From Circinella umbellata (taxonomy: Eukaryota; Mucoromycota; Mucoromycetes; Mucorales; Lichtheimiaceae): a stretch of 64,000 nucleotides of DNA. This document shows positions 24,528 through 36,266 of the stretch, in pieces. Below the pieces are notes generated by a model, which saw nothing but the letters and a program-made list of their open reading frames with translations, had not been told where the DNA came from and did no database searches. Location: the NCBI GenBank assembly GCA_025093555.1, contig JAIWNF010000038.1, forward strand, positions 186,001 through 250,000. Reading direction: 5' to 3'. Every line of letters begins with the position of its first letter. Positions within the stretch are counted from its first letter, which is position 1. A program made the position numbers and the translations under genes.

Positions 24528-26193
24528 TTAAGCACTCATACTAGAAGTAATAATAAATCCAAAACCAACAGTTGCAATGAGCCCAAATACAGATGTTAAA
24601 GATAATGATTGTATCCAATGAATAAATGATTTTTCTCCAAGTTTAACATTAAAAGCACGGAATTGTTGTTTTTGTTCTGATTGAATTACTTTGTTCTCAA
24701 CGGGTTCTTCTTCTTTAAGATGTAAAGTAGATGCATTTCTTTCTTCTTCAATAAGATTTTGCTATATATATATTGGTCAATTTTTACTCATTTATTTTTA
24801 ACTTTCTTTAATATATATAAACTTACATTTATTTCATTATCATTATCATCAGCTCCAATAAGTGGATAACGTTCTCGAGTTAACTCGATGCTTTGTACGT
24901 TACCAAAAAAGTCGGTTACTTTTACTTGATCCAATGGACGTTTAAATAAATCAGATCGAATACCAGGATGGGAAGCAATTTTAGCAGGATCATATGAATC
25001 AAACTATTTAAATTATCATTGTTAATAAAACCTACTAAAAAAATGAATAAAAAATATTAAACCATTCTTACCAATTCTTTTAGAGTTTTATCACTTGTCA
25101 TATCAATTTTCTCAAGGAAATCCAAATTATAATAAGTATATCCATCAATGACAGCTACACCTAAATCGTGATCCGTATGATGCTTATAGAAAGAAAGAAA
25201 GATATTGAGTTATTAAGAAATTTAATCGTTTTATCTATAATTAACTTACCGAATAAGAACTTTCACCTAATTTACTACTTCCAGTAGCTAAAATATTAGG
25301 AGAGTAAATTTTACTGTACATTGTATTTGCTTGACATGTATCAATCATGAATAACATTTCATTATATCTAAATAATAATCATACTATGATTAGCTATTTC
25401 GAAACAACTAGATAAATATATATAAACTTCTTACCTCTTTTTTTCCCACATTTGTTCAAAAGAATCAGCAAGATCATAAGCACTTATTTCTTCAGCATCT
25501 TGAAACTTTAAAAATTCATCACCACCATGACCTGTCATATAAATAAGAACATTGGATCGATCATCTGATAAAAGTCGTTTGGATCGTGGGGTATCTGGCG
25601 AAACACGTCCTAATTTATATATAATACGTATAGGGGGAATCACGGTTTATGATGATTAATTAATTTTAAATCCCATGTTATCAATCCCTTTCCTCCATAT
25701 TATTTTTACCAGTAAGCATTCGAATAAAGTTTTCTACAGTTACTTCATATCCACGATAATCAACTTCCACATTATCACCATAAAGATCTAAAATACGTGC
25801 TGCATTATTATATACAGTAGCTGGGTATTTATTACGTGGGTTACATGAAACATCGTCTGCCAACATAAGAATAATATTTGAGTCGGGAATGCCCAAACGT
25901 TTGACTGTACGATACATGGAAAGTGTATTGGCTACATGACGATAATTAAACCAGAATCGTGACGTACATACCTATTTTTTTTTTATTATATATTATTATA
26001 AAAATGTAGAATAAGATTATATTGTCAAAATGTAGATTATATTTATGCTTACCAAGACAGCCCAATTGTTAGTATGACCACTTTGACTAAAGAATCCTTC
26101 CACTTGTTCCTCTTTAGAAGGGGAAACCCCATTAACATAAAATGTAAATAATACACTCCATGCTATTATAGTATAAAAAAAGGATTTTAACAT
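24528..26193 (-). CDS. GPI8: GPI-anchor transamidase catalytic subunit (PIG-K/GPI8)
   Basis: ER-membrane C13-family cysteine protease that cleaves the C-terminal signal of proproteins and attaches the GPI anchor. Seven exons (26193-26053, 25971-25710, 25609-25435, 25367-25250, 25182-25072, 25003-24827, 24761-24528) give 405 aa. Seen: an N-terminal signal-anchor hydrophobic stretch (residues about 4-20), the NNWAVLV...[15 protein letters not shown] block, ILMLADD, the catalytic histidine in [12 protein letters not shown] (about H162), the catalytic cysteine in [11 protein letters not shown] (about C204), GESSYSHHTD, and a C-terminal transmembrane helix (about 383-402). Start chosen at the ATG that gives the hydrophobic leader. 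It is head-to-head with NELF-B across 214 bp. The BIM1-like protein at 52947 is a plausible substrate. Confidence 0.96.
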
Positions 26194-26407
26194 GAAGTTA
26201 GGGATTGAAAGGTTGAAGCAAAAAAAAAAAAAAAAAAAAAGGAAGGGAATGGAATGGAGAGTTTTAGATATTATGTTAGCGGTAACAAAAAAAAACCCCA
26301 ATTTAATTAGTTTGTTCCACCGAAAGTTTGCTGCGTACCTTTTTCTTTCGTTTTCCCTTTTTTTTATATTACACCCAAAAAAAAACACGTTCAATAAAAA
26401 AAAAATA

Positions 26408-28672
26408 ATGAGTGAATTACTTGGAACAGCAGCAGCTGCTCAAATTAGAGATCGTTTTACACAATCGAGTAGTCCAGAAGAAGCTATTCGTGATATTCAA
26501 CGTGATTATGGACTTGATATTTTACCTGGTATGGATGCCATTTATATGTTACTCGATCTTTCTGGTTGTAAACGCGCAGAATTACATAGTGCATGTCTCG
26601 ATGCTCTTAATCAAGCAGCTGTTGCACGTATTCAAAGTCCAGAATTTGGAGTACAAGAGTAAGAATTAACTAATTATTCCGTGTTTTCTTTTATTTTCAA
26701 TTGTGGGACTCAGACCCCCCTTCAAAGAAACAAAAAGAAACAAAACTGGATCGTTCATAATTCTAAAAAATAAAAAAAAAAATAAACTTTTTTTTTTTTG
26801 ACTTATTAGGTTTGAACAAGTATTTCGTCGTTCACTTTCTTATATCTCTATTCCAGAACTTCAATCTATTCCAATGACTTTATTAAAAAAGTTTGCTTCT
26901 CATATCGATCAAGATGTTTTAGATACATTAAAGCAAAATTTAGAAGTATTTGAAGTAAGTATATATTTAAGCAATTATTAGAGAGAATTTGGAAAAAAAA
27001 ATTAAGGCTTTTATAATTATAGCAATGTCCAGTGAATGTAAAACAACATATTTGGAAACAAGATGAATCATTCTTTCAAGAACAAATTTTACAAATGCTT
27101 AATATGTATCATTATGATGATGATTTACAAGAAATAGCAATGAATTTACGTCCAGATAGTTATCAAGATGTTTTATCCACAAGGTAATATATATATTATA
27201 ATTTACTTATATTTGAGAAGAATGCTATACTAATTTTATATAAAATAGACGAAGTCATCCTATTGTTATTAAGCTTATGGAAATTATTAATGGAGATCCA
27301 AAACTTTATTTTATGGTTTTGGAAACAATTCGTATTGTATTTCAATCTTCACCATTTCCTAGTTTATGTTCAATTCGTGTTGATTTATTAATGAATTATC
27401 ATGAAAAAGATAACACCGATGTAAGTATTATTTTTGTTTATTTGGAATAAGAGAACAGTATATATATATTAAGATCTTTTATTTGTTTATTTATTTCAAG
27501 ATAATAACTATGGATGAATGTCATCGACTTATTTGGTCATTGGATACTTGTGTACGTACACAAAATATGGATGATGCTATTATTGAAAAAATTAAAGAAT
27601 GTTTTGATGATGTTACAAATGGTACTCCTCTTTATACGTAAGTTATACAAAATAATGATCTTTGTTTTATATATATATATATAAGAAAAACTCATATACA
27701 TATTTATAAATTAGTGATTTTGCTATTGTATTGATGGATCCTGTTATTTCCAACTTTTTATCTGCTTGTATCATGCGATGGCTTCGAAACAATGTTCACG
27801 ATGATGCACCCGAAAATTTAGAACAATTAATCAATTACAGTTCAAAATTACTTAATTTGGCAGAACATGCACCTTTTGCTGCACGTACAGAAAAAAAGAT
27901 TCCAAGAGTGGATAAAGATTTAAAAGAATATTGGAAATCATTGTGTAAACTCATGTTATTGGAAAACAAAAGTAAAGCCACGATTAAACCTGTGGATTCA
28001 GAAACACAATCTATTATGTTGGCAAAAAGTGATATTGCACGTAAAGTATTTGCTGAATATGTAATTGATCGAACAATCGAAGGTGATATTGCATCTCTTC
28101 AACGTTTATTACCTTTTATTGTTGAAACATTACCGAATCCAGCATCAACAACAACAACAACAAATGATAACAGTAATAATGCTGCATACGAATATACCTA
28201 CGAAAGTTTTATTTATACATTTATCAATATTTTAATGAAGAAATGGTTGGTGGAATGTGTTATGGATGATAAATGGAAATCAACCATATTCAATAACTTT
28301 TTAATACATGTGGCTCGTTGGAATACTAGAGTACATAAACAAGTGGTGATACTCTTGATGAAATATTTTGTCGGTGGTGTAAAACATCAACGTTTATTAG
28401 GTGAAAAAATTGGATTAATTGCTGAATGGGCTGATCGTCTTTGTCAACAAGGATGTAAAGATGAAAAGGTAAAAAAATATCAGAATAATGATGATATCTA
28501 AATGAAACTTGATAACTAACATCTATTTTACTTTTTATATATTCATTTTCAGTATATTCATGAATTACATGAAGTTTATCAAAGACTTTTAACATTATCT
28601 GAATCAACTTTTGATGGTCAATTTAGAATTGCTCCACCTTCCGTTTTAACTTTTCTTGAAAATTATTCATAA
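26408..28672 (+). CDS. Negative elongation factor B / COBRA1-like protein
   Basis: Fungal counterpart of NELF-B (COBRA1), a subunit of the complex that holds promoter-proximal RNA polymerase II in animals. Seven exons (26408-26658, 26810-26954, 27023-27183, 27249-27420, 27501-27637, 27715-28468, 28553-28672) give 579 aa, almost the size of the human protein. Recognisable blocks: PEEAIRDIQRDYGLDILPGM, LDLSGCKRAELH, VNVKQHIWKQDESFF, VIKLMEIINGDPKLY, the DECHRLIWSLDTCVR motif, MDPVISNFLS, and late LQRLLPFIVETL helices. A short Thr/Asn insert lies near residues 440-455. Partners NELF-A, -C and -E are not in this window. Identification is by block-by-block resemblance in order along the whole length. 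Confidence 0.85.
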
Positions 28673-29168
28673 TAACATCAATTCTCTATATATACATACA
28701 GTAGTTAGTAAATTAATTTGTAAATAAATAAACAAAATAAAAATCCCCTCCCCATAATTGTATATATATATATATACCATTGTATAAGACTGAGTACTCT
28801 CTATTGTGATTTATCCATTAGAATCAAGAAGTGAATTCATACGTAATCTTTGTAACATTTCATAGGTTAAGAAATGATAACTCTATTTCTTATCATATAC
28901 GAAGAGAAACTATGTATATATATCAAAGAACAATACAATCTTCCCAATATAGGGACAATGTAATACTTTTTTTTTAAATTATTACGTATTAACGATTCTT
29001 TATTCCTTTTTTTTTCAGTTAAAAAATAAACATATATAGGCGATAGTCTTTTACAGTGTTGTTGTTGTTGTTATAGTTACTTTTTCCAACTCTTTCCTAT
29101 TTCTTATTTCTTTTTGGCACTTGCTATTATTTTATACATTAAAAAATTCCTATTATTTTTACTCTCCT
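28673..29168. other. Intergenic between convergent genes
   Basis: Shared 3' region of NELF-B and the SAC3/GANP-type gene. AT-rich, with (AT)n at about 28766-28777 and a (GTT)n run at about 29059-29072. No gene supported. Confidence 0.6.
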
Positions 29169-30980
29169 TTATAATTGACCTTTAATATCAATTTTTTTAA
29201 ACTGTTTGGAACTTTCTCCAAAAAACCTTGATGCTAATTTGGTATCCAATGATTTTTTATCTTGTGTTAATATACTTGCATCATGACTCTTTAAGAATTT
29301 TAATAAATCTTCTTGTCGTTCAAAAGCTAACTCATTTTGAATGAATTCAAGTGACATTGTAGGTCGATAACTATTTTAATTAATCGGTTAACACCCCGCA
29401 GAAATAATAATTGTGATCCTGTGTTGTATTTCATCCTTTATGGAGGATATACTTACGCTTTACATAAAATTAACATAGCTCTAACTCGTTCCCGTTCTAC
29501 GAATTGATCCATTAAGTAACCACCCATTTGTGGTGCTGATACATATAATTTAAAGAAACGATGATAATTTGAGGTTGATAATGCTGATCGGACCTGTAAT
29601 GCATGTTTTACCAAATCATTTTGTTTTTGTTCTGCTGTTAATTCAAACATGATAGAATTTATATCTAACAGTATTAATCATGCATTTAAGTTAGATACAA
29701 ATAATCAATAAATAGTATTATCTAACAAAAATAATAATAATAATAATATTTCTTTTACCTGACCAATTTTGTGTATGTAAATAATATAATATACGATATG
29801 CAGTAAATTCCATAACATTTCCATTTATACCCATTGCATATAATTGTTTAAGTTGAGATTGACATTGATTATATTCACCTAAATCCCCCTATTAAAATAA
29901 AGTAATATATATCAATAATCAAAAGATATTTCAAATATATATATATATATATATATACATGTAAAAGAAACTTACTTTTTCCAATGCAATTCGGGCATGA
30001 ATTTCATATACTGTAACAGTAAACTCATCACGTATCCGTTGTACCTAAATTTATACACATATAATTTTTTAATTGTTGCATAGTAACTATATTCAAGAAA
30101 GAAAGAAAAAACTTACTGTTAGATCCTGTCTCATGGATTTAAATTGATCACAAATATAAGTATAATTTTGTTCATCTCTCCATTTTGTCTTTAATAATTC
30201 TAATGTCTTTTTTAATACTTTAGGTGGTCGAACAGTAGCTGGATCTGGTGCCTTTTTTATATAAAATTAGTTTAATATAAGTTTCAATTATTTAAAGATA
30301 TAAAAATAATAATAATAAACTTACAGAAGTTAAACGAAAATAATTTTTCTCAAGCATTTGTGAAGTTCCAATAATTGAGTCATGTTTATTAATATCCATC
30401 ATTTGCTATAATATTAAATTAATTAATTATTTAATAAAATACTATTGTTTTCATTTTGTACACCATCTCTCTCACATATCCAATATGAAAAAAAAAAATA
30501 ACTTACCAATCCAATAGCAACTCGATTACGTGGTGACTCTGCTTGTAATTGAAATCGTCTCTGTCTGCTCTGTCGTTTCTCATCTTCTTGGTCAAGTCCT
30601 TGAATACCATGATAATCTTTTCTTTTCCTAGATGATGAAAAAGTGGTAACGCCATGGTTAGGTGAAGTATTTTGATAAGGGTATCTATCTGAGCCTTGTT
30701 TAGTTTTTAATGTTTTTCTAAATCGTGCTGATCCACATGCTCTATGGAAATAGTATCATCAGTTAATAATAAGTTATTTATTATAATTATTCTCCATCCT
30801 TTTCTCTCCTAAATAATACTATTATTAGAAACTTACAAAGGTAAATCCATATTTGACCAATCTAATGTCATTAAAGTTCCTTCTCGATGTTTTTCCAAAA
30901 TCAACCTTCTTAACTCATTTTCTGCTTCATCTCGACGATCAGGGATACAATTATTGAATACTTCCTCCACATATTGTCTA

Positions 30981-31017
<37 letters not shown>

Positions 31018-32144
31018 GTGAGTACGTAATAAAAAATTATAAGACTTTTTTTTTCACAAACGTGGATTTTTTTTTTGAATTAATATCTTTACTTTAAAGA
31101 TGGAGGCCAAGATTCCATTGAAGGAGGTTTTGATGATGCTGCTGCCGCTGCTGCTGCTGCTGCCGTTGCAGTCGATTGAATTGATCCAGGTGAAGTTGGA
31201 TTTGAAATAGAAGCTTGAGAAGTAGATGATGAATTATCTTGAACATTATTAGGCTTACCAGACTTTTTTGAACTATCCATCATTATCATCATTGGCTTTG
31301 GTTTCGGTTTATCTACTTGAAAAAAGTATATTAATATCATTGTTATATATTAAAAAAATAATATTAAAAAAAACTATCTCACTTACTTGTAGAAGTGGGG
31401 GTTACTTTAATATAACTTGGAGGTTCCCGTTTCGATGTTGGTTGTGGTTGTGGTTGAACGGTATTTTTAGAATGTACAAAACCTGTAGGAGGAGCTTGAT
31501 ACGTATTCCAAGGATTATTACCACTATTACTATTAGTAGTTGCTGTTGTAGGTGGATAATAATATCCATTTGTGATACTAGCGTTATTACTATTATTATT
31601 ACTACTATCAAAAGTGTTATTGTTATTACTATTATACGCGTATTGTGAAGTTGCTGATGGTAATGTCTCAGAACTTCCTGGAGCAAGAGGTTGTTGCGGA
31701 TGCTGTTGTTGTTGTGGATGAGAATAGTAATCACCATAACCTTCATAATGAGTTCCACCAGCAGTAGCAGAATAATCATAGTTACTGTAATCATATTGGT
31801 ATTGTTGGGGAGCAGAAGAAGTAGTAGCAGAGGTACCTGATGAAGCAGCGGTTGGGTATTGGTAATAATTTTGATAATAAGATTGATCAGCACCTGCTTG
31901 TTGAGGATATTGATAATATGAATAACTCGAATCTGCATGTTGTTGTTGTTCTTGAGATTCTTGTTGTTGTTGCTGTTGCCATGGATCACTCCTATTTATT
32001 TAATTAAAAAAAAGAAGCATTTTAAAATTAAAAAACATAAATAATTATCATATTTAATAAATAATAGCTAAAATATAAAGAGAGAGAAGAAAAAAAAAGT
32101 GTTTACCATGGGTGATGTGCTTGATTATCCGGTTGCTGTGCCAT
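29169..32144 (-). CDS. SAC3/GANP-domain protein, LENG8/THP3 type
   Basis: Likely nuclear mRNA-processing/export factor of the SAC3/GANP superfamily, closest in layout to animal LENG8 and yeast Thp3. Eleven exons (32144-32107, 31991-31387, about 31315-31093, 30977-30837, 30741-30507, 30405-30325, 30251-30117, 30044-29976, 29888-29759, 29664-29457, 29370-29169) give about 688 aa; the third exon may instead begin at 31312. The N-terminal 290 residues are disordered (Gln/Tyr/Ser/Asn with an Ala run). The diagnostic part starts at SLKQYVEEVF...[17 protein letters not shown], followed by an Arg-rich linker, the [13 protein letters not shown] motif that opens the SAC3/GANP domain, [29 protein letters not shown], and helical segments [12 protein letters not shown] and [17 protein letters not shown]. 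Head-to-head with TTI1 (269 bp). Confidence 0.9.
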
Positions 32145-32413
32145 TTTTTAAGCACTCGATTATTTCTTCGTAGAAACTTGTGTTGGCAAAAAGAAGAAAC
32201 CTATGAATTATTAAAGCCTTCCGGAATTTATTATGAAAAAGTTAAATTAAGTCAGCTGTGGAAAATATATGCTTTCCACTTTTTTTTTTTATTTAGTCCG
32301 TTGTTGGCGTGCTTTGCGCAAAAGACTGTAAGTTTCAATTATCTATTCGTTTTCATTCGATTGAACTGGGACTAATTTATTTCTAATTTTGAGAAAAAAA
32401 AAGAAGAAAAAAA

Positions 32414-35400
32414 ATGCAGAGACCATCGGACGAAGTACTTGACTTTTTTAGTAATGTCTTGACTATTCGTAACCACCTTGAAACTGATCTAGCATCTCCT
32501 CCTACACGTCAAAGCAGTCGTCAAGTTACTTTACAACTCAATCAACTATACGATCTTCTAAGTAACACAATCGATTTGGAAACAAAATGTGATCGACGAC
32601 TTATCAACTTTATACTAGCAACACTTATGCCAGTACTTCAATGGATCAAAAGTACACCAAAAGAACAGGAACAACAACAACAACAGCGTTACAATAACGT
32701 TATAGAAGCATGGTTAAAATGTATTAATGTATTTTTATCAAGAACGTATTGGACTATAGAATCACCAACTCAATTAATAGAACAACTTGTAATTTTATTT
32801 ACAAACTTTATGATCCATGCAACAAAGACAGAAGAAGAAATTCAGCATTTAGCAGTTCAATGTATGAAAACCACGTTATCAAAACTTACCGATGATAATA
32901 GCTTGATCCAATCCTTACGTGACCTCAAATTTCGACCTCAAATGGCAGGAAGTGTTTCTGCTTTATTAGATATTATTCGTAAAGGGGATGCATTACAGTT
33001 ACGAATCGATGCCATGCATACATTATCCACTTTGGTTTTGAATGCATTGGGACAAGTTGATAGTGTGGCCGTATTTTTACCGGGAATTGCATCAGCATTG
33101 GGTCGAACAATTTATCAAAAACAAGAAAAAGAGAATCAACAAATACTATCAACATCATTAGAAGTTCTTGGTAATGTAATTGTATTTGTGATGCGAGACG
33201 AATGTGCACCTGATTTTATTGTTCATAAAATAAATTCACTTCATGATCTATTATCTACTACACCCAATCATAACAGCAATAACGACAATAATCATATCAA
33301 CAAGGACAAAGAAAAAGAAGTAAAAACATTCGCCACCAACGACACAAAGGAATTTGTTCAAAATTTTTATACAACAACCAAAAAGAAGATTAAGGAGCAA
33401 CTTGATTTTATTTTTTCAATTAAAAGTTATAATACGGATTGGCGAGTGCGTCTTGCCATGGTTCGTTTTGCAGGCAAATTACTTATCAAATGCTCGCAAA
33501 CACTTGACAATTGTACATCTTTATTATTGAAAATGGTGGTACTCTTCATTGACGACGAATATATTCAAGTAGCAACTGAAGCTCAATTACAAATTCGTGA
33601 GATTATGCAAGTTCCAGTATTTGAACAAACTATTATACCCACGTTAAAGGAAAATTTGGCGGACAGTATCAATTCTATACCGAGGATTTTGATCAATGGT
33701 GATGAAGGAGATAAAGTGACGACTATGACGTTAGTTACGGGATATGTCCTTATTCTCGGCAATCGACATGCACAAGGAGTGTTGGATAGTACTATTACCA
33801 AGACATTGGATGGTTGGCTTGCTGCATTTCAAATTGATCAAGGTGGATTAAATGTGCTTGATGAAAACGCACAAAGTAGCAACAAGTTTATTGAATTTCA
33901 AAAGGAACAAGATTATGAAAAAGAAAGCTCAAAAGATCCCGACAGTACTAATACCACTACTTGCCCAGAGCAACAGGAGTTATCACCTATATACCCAAAA
34001 GTACGATTCAAATATTTGGTAGCGGATCGTACAACAGCACAAGCAGGAAGAATGTTAAATGTGATTGGACGTTATGGTAATTTATCTTTTTGGTTGGATC
34101 TTCTTATGGACTGTTTTCGGGAACAAGAATTAGATATACAACCTCAAGCAGCATATATGATTCATTCCCTACTTTCTGGTGCAGCGACAGAAGAGATTGA
34201 TACCATTGATCCACAATTTCTTTCACACAGAACGACAAATGCTATCAAAGAAACATTCGACGTCAAGAATATGGCATTACATGTACTTCATGAAATCGTA
34301 TTACTTGTCATTGATCCAATTATTACCACAGTCGATCATACTACAAGTGTTATTGCTTCTGGAGGAAGACAATTTCATAAATTGAAAAAAGAATTAGAAA
34401 CGGCAGAAATCTTGGCGACATGTTTTGGACTACAAATTGTTGGATTGACGGCATCTATTTTAGAAGCTGAATCTATACAAGATGAATTAATTACTTTACT
34501 TTATCCGCTTTTGGCTCACTTGGGATCACCCAATGTATTTATCCATAATTATGCATTGATTACCTTGAATGCCATTGCACTTGTTTGTAATAAACATGGA
34601 GGAGGAGCACAACAACTGGCAGTGGAAAACATTGATTATATTATCAATATGGTTTCGCAACGAATATCTGTATTAGAGGATAACTTACGAGCACCGTTGG
34701 TTTTAAAAGCTTTGATTCGGATAGGTGGACCTAAAACGATTGATTATTTGGAAGATACAGTAGAAGAAATATTTGATGCTTTGGATGGGTATCATATGGA
34801 TGATTGGTCATGTGCACAATTATGCAGCGTTTTAGCAGAGATTGTACGTGTGGTGTATCGAAAAAACACGATCTCGTTGGAAACAGGGAAAGAACATGAT
34901 GATTCATCAAAACAACAAGAAGAACAGGAATCGATGGATAAAGAGCAACATAAAATATCCAAGGAAATTTCTAATTTTATCAAATTAAACAAGTTAAATA
35001 ATAAAAAAGAAAATGACGATGATAGAGTAAATCAAGCACCTAAAAGTATGGAGGAAATAGGACGATATTTTTTGGACCAGCAACAAAAAAAAGACAAGAA
35101 ACCTCAAACATTTGATCCCACGCAATTAATTCCTGGTTATGAAGATGCTAATGGCAACGAGGGCAATGATGATGAAGAAATCAAACCACCCGATGATACA
35201 CCTGAACCATTATCTCGAGCCCAACAAATGACATTGGATATTATGAATAAATCACGTCATTTTTTAACTGCATCATCACCTCAACTTCGTGTGGAAATGC
35301 TTGGATTATTTTCTGCTGGTACCAAGGTATTGGCTTCTCGACTTGACAAACTAGGTGTTCTTGTCAATGAAGCATGGCCACATATCATTCAACGACTATC

Positions 35401-35920
35401 TGATAAAGAAAATAATATGGTCATATTGGAAGCTATTACGATTATCGGATCTATTGCAGAGTCACTTCATGATTTTATATCTAATCGAGTCAAGGATTTT
35501 TGGCCAAAATTCAAAGAACTTTTAAAACAAGGAAGAAATGAATCATATCATTATTCTGCTTATTCCTATATTCATCGACTTCATAACGCGATCTTGGTGA
35601 CTCTTAAATCGGTGATAGACCATTGTGTTGTAAGAGCAACTCAAATACCGGAAATGATGGATGAAATCAAATGGTATTTGGATGAACGATTACATGTGGA
35701 ACTGCAACAAAGTGCAATCCATGTATTTAGCACCATGAGTAAAAAATATCCAGATACTGTTTGGCTTTATATGTTATCATTGGTGAGTCATGAAGAATCG
35801 ACGATTATAGATGAAACAGGACAGTTTAATACGTTTGTGATACCTGAATGGATGACGGTTAAAGAACCATATTATCGTAGAAATGCTAGACATATCTTGT
35901 CATTAGTACCTGCAAGATAG
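32414..35920 (+). CDS. TTI1: TEL2-interacting protein 1 (TTI1) homologue
   Basis: HEAT-repeat component of the TEL2-TTI1-TTI2 cochaperone that matures PIKK kinases (TOR, ATM, ATR types). A single uninterrupted frame of 1168 codons, starting at MQRPSDEVLDFF. Helical repeats run throughout. The C-terminal region has the TTI1-like order: LRVEMLGLFSAGTKVLASR, KLGVLVNEAWPHIIQRLSD, an AITIIGSIAESLHDFISNRV helix, FWPKFKELL, and a late ELQQSAIHVFSTMSKKYPDTVW segment. Disordered acidic loops lie near residues 285-310 and 820-935. The lack of introns contrasts with the neighbours, where even 200-residue genes have several. The identification is confident at family level; the gene could have arisen by retroposition or intron loss. 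Confidence 0.85.
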   Translation: MQRPSDEVLDFFSNVLTIRNHLETDLASPPTRQSSRQVTLQLNQLYDLLSNTIDLETKCDRRLINFILATLMPVLQWIKSTPKEQEQQQQQRYNNVIEAWLKCINVFLSRTYWTIESPTQLIEQLVILFTNFMIHATKTEEEIQHLAVQCMKTTLSKLTDDNSLIQSLRDLKFRPQMAGSVSALLDIIRKGDALQLRIDAMHTLSTLVLNALGQVDSVAVFLPGIASALGRTIYQKQEKENQQILSTSLEVLGNVIVFVMRDECAPDFIVHKINSLHDLLSTTPNHNSNNDNNHINKDKEKEVKTFATNDTKEFVQNFYTTTKKKIKEQLDFIFSIKSYNTDWRVRLAMVRFAGKLLIKCSQTLDNCTSLLLKMVVLFIDDEYIQVATEAQLQIREIMQVPVFEQTIIPTLKENLADSINSIPRILINGDEGDKVTTMTLVTGYVLILGNRHAQGVLDSTITKTLDGWLAAFQIDQGGLNVLDENAQSSNKFIEFQKEQDYEKESSKDPDSTNTTTCPEQQELSPIYPKVRFKYLVADRTTAQAGRMLNVIGRYGNLSFWLDLLMDCFREQELDIQPQAAYMIHSLLSGAATEEIDTIDPQFLSHRTTNAIKETFDVKNMALHVLHEIVLLVIDPIITTVDHTTSVIASGGRQFHKLKKELETAEILATCFGLQIVGLTASILEAESIQDELITLLYPLLAHLGSPNVFIHNYALITLNAIALVCNKHGGGAQQLAVENIDYIINMVSQRISVLEDNLRAPLVLKALIRIGGPKTIDYLEDTVEEIFDALDGYHMDDWSCAQLCSVLAEIVRVVYRKNTISLETGKEHDDSSKQQEEQESMDKEQHKISKEISNFIKLNKLNNKKENDDDRVNQAPKSMEEIGRYFLDQQQKKDKKPQTFDPTQLIPGYEDANGNEGNDDEEIKPPDDTPEPLSRAQQMTLDIMNKSRHFLTASSPQLRVEMLGLFSAGTKVLASRLDKLGVLVNEAWPHIIQRLSDKENNMVILEAITIIGSIAESLHDFISNRVKDFWPKFKELLKQGRNESYHYSAYSYIHRLHNAILVTLKSVIDHCVVRATQIPEMMDEIKWYLDERLHVELQQSAIHVFSTMSKKYPDTVWLYMLSLVSHEESTIIDETGQFNTFVIPEWMTVKEPYYRRNARHILSLVPAR

Positions 35921-36266
35921 TAATTTCAATACTACTACTTTTGTACATATGTATTTTTATATATACACACATACATACATACCATTTAATATAATATATA
36001 GCATACATTTTCTTTTTACATATAACCCACCAAAAGCTGTTCCCCCTTCATACAATACGTATTATTATTTACTACTTTGTATTGTTAAATAAATTAAACC
36101 AGTAAATTTATTCGGATAATAAAGTGGATATATAGAATATACATCAAAAATGGTACTTTTTTGTTATATACAAATATGTTTGAATGTAAATTATAAGGGG
36201 GGGGGGATATTATACAATTATTTAAGAAGGTTTGTTGTTGTTGTTGTTTTTGATAAAACATTTATA
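35921..36266. other. Intergenic between convergent genes
   Basis: 3' spacer shared by TTI1 and paralogue B. Contains short ACAT repeats near 35960-35980, a G9 run at about 36198-36206 and (GTT)n at about 36231-36247. No gene supported. Confidence 0.6.

Noticed and set aside
31402..31989. 195-codon minus-strand frame rich in Ile/Asn/Leu
   Set aside because: It lies in a shifted frame of the disordered N-terminal exon of the LENG8/THP3-type gene, whose own frame splices cleanly.
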